Positions 60,755 to 64,000 of a stretch of DNA of 64,000 nt are shown here, piece after piece. The position numbers and the translations under genes are program-made. Position 1 is the first letter of the stretch. Each line of letters starts with the position of its first letter. Origin of the DNA: Sciscionella sediminilitoris. GTDB taxonomy: Bacteria > Actinomycetota > Actinomycetes > Mycobacteriales > Pseudonocardiaceae. The notes under the pieces are model-generated. The model worked only from the letters and a program-made list of their open reading frames with translations. It had not been told where the DNA came from and made no database searches. The stretch covers positions 1 to 64,000 of the forward strand of contig NZ_JALM01000009.1 in assembly GCF_000737195.2 (NCBI RefSeq), read 5' to 3'.

Positions 60755-61642
60755 CCCGAAGCGATTCCGTTCACCCTCGCCCAGCTGCAGTATTTCGTCG
60801 CGGTGGCGGAGACCGGCACGATGACCGATGCCGCGCACCGGGTGAGCACCACGCAGCCCGCCCTGTCCACCGCGATGTCCCGGCTGGAGCGCCAGCTCGG
60901 CTGCCAGTTGTTCGTCCGGCATCACGCCAAGGGGGTTTCGGTGACCGCGGCCGGTCAGGAGCTGCTGGTGCTGGCGCGCGGGGTGCTGCGCCAGGCGGAG
61001 GAGCTGGCGGTCAGCAGCCGCCAGTTGCAGACCGGTCTTTCCGGAACCCTGCGCGTGGGGTGTTTCCCCACGCTGATGCCGGCCTTCCTGCCGCCGGTGC
61101 TGCACGCGCTGCGCGCAGAGCATCCGGAGCTCACCGTCGCCGTGCACGAGGCCGATACCGCGGACCTCATGACGGCACTGCGCGAGGGCGGGGTGGAAGT
61201 GGCCGTGGCCTACGGACTGGGGATCGGGGAGCAGGTCGAGTTCCGCCCGGTCACCCGGCAGCGGCCCTATGTGCTCGTCCCCGAGGATGATCCGGTGGCC
61301 CGGCAGAAGAAGGTCCGCCTCGGGAAACTCGCCGCGCGGCCGCTGGTGCTGCTGGACCTTCCCGAACCGCGCTCGTTCGTGGAGCAGGCGCTGCACCTGG
61401 TGATCGACAAGGTGCCGGATGTCCTGCGCACCACCAGTCAGGACGGGGTGCGCGCGCTGGTCGCGGCCGGGCTCGGGTTCAGCATCATGAATCAGCGCAG
61501 CGCGGACACTACCGGGGTGTGCGCCGTGGAGATCGAGGACCGCCTCGATCCGGTGGCGATCGGGCTGGCCACGCCCTCCGGGGTCACGCAGACGCGGCGC
61601 GCCCGGGTCTTCACCGAGCGGTTCGCCGCGCTGCACGGCTGA
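60752..61642 (+). CDS. LysR family transcriptional regulator
   Basis: A 296-residue regulator with the N-terminal helix-turn-helix (FTLAQLQYFVAVAETGTMTDAAHRVSTTQPALSTAMSRLERQLG) and a periplasmic-binding-like effector domain starting with LSGTLRVGCFPTLMP. It diverges from the BBE-like oxidase. Its TGA abuts the stop of the convergent S9 peptidase (TGATCA), leaving no terminator space. Confidence 0.9.
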   Translation: MPEAIPFTLAQLQYFVAVAETGTMTDAAHRVSTTQPALSTAMSRLERQLGCQLFVRHHAKGVSVTAAGQELLVLARGVLRQAEELAVSSRQLQTGLSGTLRVGCFPTLMPAFLPPVLHALRAEHPELTVAVHEADTADLMTALREGGVEVAVAYGLGIGEQVEFRPVTRQRPYVLVPEDDPVARQKKVRLGKLAARPLVLLDLPEPRSFVEQALHLVIDKVPDVLRTTSQDGVRALVAAGLGFSIMNQRSADTTGVCAVEIEDRLDPVAIGLATPSGVTQTRRARVFTERFAALHG

Positions 61643-63628
61643 TCAGTGTCCGTTCGGCGGCATGTGTTCGGTGAACCAGCCGAGGATCCGGGTGAGCAGA
61701 TCGGTGACCGCGGGATAGGCGCGCACCCCGTGTCCCTCGCCCGGGTACACGACCAGTGCCGATTCCACGCCCCGGTCGAGCAGCGCATGGTGGAACTCCA
61801 GCGCCTGGCCGGGCGGGGTGCACCGATCCCTGGCCCCGGCCACGTTCAGGCAAGGGGTGCGGACCTTGCTGGCCTGCAGCACCGGGCTGCGGGTGTGCGC
61901 GGATGATCCGGGCTGTTCCGGGTCCGCGCGCAGGAAGGCATTGCCCCAGCCGTTGATGTTGCTGGTGAACGACTGGCTGTACCAGTCGGTGACCGGGGCG
62001 ATGGGCACCGCGGCCGCGAACCGCTGATCCTGGGTGACCAGCCAGGAGGACATGAAGCCGCCGTAGCTTCCGCCGATCAGGCCGACACGTTCCGGATCGG
62101 CGATACCCTGTTCGGCCAGCCAGTCGATACCCGCGAGGAAATCACCGGTATCGGCCCCGCCCATGTCCCCGACGACCTGCTCGGCGAACTTCTGCCCGCG
62201 GCCGCCGCTGCCCCGCGGGTTCGGGTTGAGCACCGCGTAACCGTGCGCGACCAGCAGCGGCACCCACGGATAGTTGAGCGACCAGGTGTTGCGGAATGCC
62301 CAGATGGGCCCGCCGTGCACGTTCACCACCAGCGGATGCGGTCCCTCGCCCCGCGGGGTGCAGAGCATGCCGTCGATCTCCAGCCCATCGGCGGCCCGCC
62401 AGGTGACCGGCCGGGCGGTACCGGCGACCGAGGACAGGTAGTCGGTGCCCGGACCGGCCACCGAACCGAGCACCGTGTCCGTTGAGCCATCGGTGCTGAT
62501 CAGTTCCTGGGGCAGGGCATAGGATTCGCGGATCGTGACGACCCGGCCGTCCGCGGTGAACGTGCCGTCCGGATAGAACCAGCTTCCCCCGCACGCGTCT
62601 CCGGTGGCGAACACCTCGGTCACCGTTTCGGTCGGCACCTCCGCGATTCCGGCGACCGAGTCCATCCGCCGCAGCCCGAGGAAACCGAGCCGCCGCTCGT
62701 CGAGCCACTGCAGCCGGGTGACATCCGTGCCCGCCGTGTCGATGCGGTGCCGCGCCCCGGTTTCCAGTTCGATGACCGAGAGCTCGCCCGCGAGGATCCA
62801 GCGGTCACTGCACACCGCCTCGGCGATCGCGGCGTAGCGGCCGTCCGGGGAACCCGCCGGAAGGCCGAGCTGCACCTCGCTGCGCAGCAGTTCCCTGCTC
62901 GTCCCGGTGGCCGGGTCGATGTGGTGCAGCGCGGCGCCGTACCAGGAATCCTCGCTCGGGTCGTCCGAGGCGATCGCGAGCACCCCGGCGGGGCCCGCCC
63001 AGCCCGCTTCCCAGCAGTTCAGCCCGTCCGGGGAAATCCGCCGCACCGCACCGGTCTCCACGGTGTAGAGCCACAGGCCGCGCCAGGCGTCCTCGGTTGC
63101 GCCGGTGTCCACTTCCGGTAACCAGTCCGCGGCGGGGGCATCGGTCGCCGTGGTGATCGTCCCGGAGCCCTGGCCACCGGAAAGGTCGGCGCCGAGCCCG
63201 GCGACCCCGAGCAGAATGTGCCGCCCGTCCGGGGACCAGTGCGCGTACTCCACCGTTCCGGGCACCGTCGGCGTGCCGACCGCTTCACCGAAGTCGTTGT
63301 CCCGCAACAGGAACAGCTGGAACTCGCCGGGTGTGGCGCGGTCGGCGAGGAAGGCGAGCGCCGAGCCGTCCGGGGCGAACCTCGCGGAGCGAGCCGATCC
63401 GGTTCCCGCGGAGACCGGCCGGAGCTCGCCGTCGCCGGTGTAGATCCCGGTGCGCGGATGGCCGGCGAGCCGATCGAACACCAGGCCGGTCACCGCGACC
63501 CGCGTCCCGTCCCGGGAGACCTCGGGCTCGCGCAGCGCGTGCGGCCGCCCGAACGCGGGCTCGTGCAGCCGCCGCAGATGCTCGGCGACCGCGGCAAACT
63601 CGGTGGTGTCTCGCAGATCGGCTTTCAT
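61643..63628 (-). CDS. S9 family prolyl oligopeptidase-type peptidase
   Basis: A 661-residue serine peptidase with an N-terminal beta-propeller (WSPDGRHILLGV, SPDGRYAAIAE repeats) and a C-terminal alpha/beta hydrolase domain (from about 400). The nucleophile elbow is GGSYGGFMSSW, with Asp in GARDRCTPP and His in GEGHGVRAY. VNVHGGPIWAFRNTW and NPRGSGGRGQKFAEQ are typical of acylaminoacyl-peptidase-like S9C members. No signal peptide, so it acts inside the cell. ATG 63628 follows GAGAGGG. Confidence 0.9.
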   Translation of the reverse strand: MKADLRDTTEFAAVAEHLRRLHEPAFGRPHALREPEVSRDGTRVAVTGLVFDRLAGHPRTGIYTGDGELRPVSAGTGSARSARFAPDGSALAFLADRATPGEFQLFLLRDNDFGEAVGTPTVPGTVEYAHWSPDGRHILLGVAGLGADLSGGQGSGTITTATDAPAADWLPEVDTGATEDAWRGLWLYTVETGAVRRISPDGLNCWEAGWAGPAGVLAIASDDPSEDSWYGAALHHIDPATGTSRELLRSEVQLGLPAGSPDGRYAAIAEAVCSDRWILAGELSVIELETGARHRIDTAGTDVTRLQWLDERRLGFLGLRRMDSVAGIAEVPTETVTEVFATGDACGGSWFYPDGTFTADGRVVTIRESYALPQELISTDGSTDTVLGSVAGPGTDYLSSVAGTARPVTWRAADGLEIDGMLCTPRGEGPHPLVVNVHGGPIWAFRNTWSLNYPWVPLLVAHGYAVLNPNPRGSGGRGQKFAEQVVGDMGGADTGDFLAGIDWLAEQGIADPERVGLIGGSYGGFMSSWLVTQDQRFAAAVPIAPVTDWYSQSFTSNINGWGNAFLRADPEQPGSSAHTRSPVLQASKVRTPCLNVAGARDRCTPPGQALEFHHALLDRGVESALVVYPGEGHGVRAYPAVTDLLTRILGWFTEHMPPNGH

Positions 63629-63793
63629 GTGATCCCTCTCGGCACGGTGCGGGTGGGATCCACCTTCGCCGATCGGGCCCGCTGTGCGCCACCGACAGGT
63701 GTCTGCTGCCCACCGCGCGGGGTTCGACAATCGTCGCGCCGGCTCCCCGAAGCATCCGGCGACTGTCGCTGGCCGTGACCGCCGGCAGCTGCC

Positions 63794-63808
63794 TACCGTG
63801 CTGGTATG
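63794..63808 (+). promoter_or_regulatory. Leaderless promoter of the second S9 peptidase
   Basis: TACCGT (63794-63799), 6 nt, then ATG at 63806; no ribosome-binding site. Confidence 0.45.
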
Positions 63809-64000
63809 GCGTGGAACGGACGGCGAACGATACCCGAGGAACGACTGGAATACCCGGCGGCACGGACGGTCGATGCGCGGGAAGAGCTTCCCGGCGCCGA
63901 GTTCCCCGATCCGTATCGCTGGCTGGAGGACGAATCGGCGGAAGCACGGGACTGGCAGCAGGCGCAGAACGCGCTGACCGACCGGATCATCGAGAGCTGG
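63806..64000 (+). CDS. Prolyl oligopeptidase (S9A) N-terminus, cut by window end
   Basis: The first 65 codons, open to the window edge. LEYPAARTVDAREELPGAEFPDPYRWLEDESAEARDW followed by QNALTDRII is the signature start of prolyl endopeptidases, just before the beta-propeller. The catalytic domain lies outside the window. It diverges from the S9 peptidase at 61643-63628, giving two peptidases of related families back to back. Confidence 0.8.
   Translation, partial: MAWNGRRTIPEERLEYPAARTVDAREELPGAEFPDPYRWLEDESAEARDWQQAQNALTDRIIESW

Noticed and set aside
1-64000. tRNA, rRNA, CRISPR, integrase, transposase or phage genes
   Set aside because: None seen on either strand. The HNH gene is the only element-like gene, and it lacks transposase or integrase partners.

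Overview
The window reads as the chromosome of a high-GC actinomycete. The evidence is strong GC bias at third codon positions, dense ATGA/GTGA start-stop overlaps, GTG and TTG starts, and actinobacterial families such as DUF3159, GPP34, MmyB-type XRE regulators and a DUF222-HNH endonuclease. A Pseudonocardiaceae-like organism is my inference; no rRNA or other taxonomic marker is present. I saw no tRNA, CRISPR array, transposase, integrase or prophage gene.

Layout. 0-8 kb: a copper/sulfur block with the end of a YcnI-like protein, CopC, CopD, a secreted SBP56/methanethiol-oxidase-like protein, a CopD-like membrane fusion protein, a YeeE/YedE thiosulfate-type transporter and two small secreted proteins. 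8-10.7 kb: a gamma-glutamyltransferase homologue and an Asp-nucleophile alpha/beta hydrolase behind a striking 43-bp palindromic operator. 10.8-15 kb: a four-gene translationally coupled acyl cluster (FAAL-type ligase, ACP, a P450 lacking key motifs, a KASIII-like protein with Ser at the catalytic Cys position). 15-22.6 kb: a PucR regulator diverging from a duplicated DUF917/hydantoinase set around an NCS1 permease. 22.6-27.3 kb: a probable sugar-acid operon (enolase superfamily, SDR, PIG-L deacetylase, sugar porter) with a divergent GntR regulator and a clear operator.

27.4-39.4 kb is mixed accessory and housekeeping content: an AlkZ-like glycosylase, TetR/TetX-like monooxygenase/hydrolase, a SpoIIM-like protein with MerR, DUF3159, GPP34, HNH endonuclease, a decayed fasciclin gene, an acyl-CoA dehydrogenase-like flavoprotein, a tautomerase, and an SDR with a MmyB-type regulator.

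39.4-59.1 kb is dominated by ureide catabolism. Allantoinase (allB) and allantoicase (alc) take allantoin to ureidoglycolate. Glyoxylate then goes through glyoxylate carboligase, tartronate-semialdehyde reductase and hydroxypyruvate isomerase, or through malate synthase. An IclR regulator, an NCS1 permease and a DUF6986 aldolase-like protein accompany them. Inserted here are a candidate WXG-type secreted toxin and a five-gene operon (aldehyde dehydrogenase, lactone oxidase-like flavoenzyme, APC permease, orphan Cache protein, GntR). The window ends with a BBE-like oxidase, a LysR regulator and two divergent S9 peptidases, the second cut by the window edge.

Regulation is unusually readable. 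Several regulators and other genes fit a leaderless promoter pattern (a -10-like hexamer, exactly 6 nt, then the start codon), and most divergent gene pairs hold a clean palindrome.
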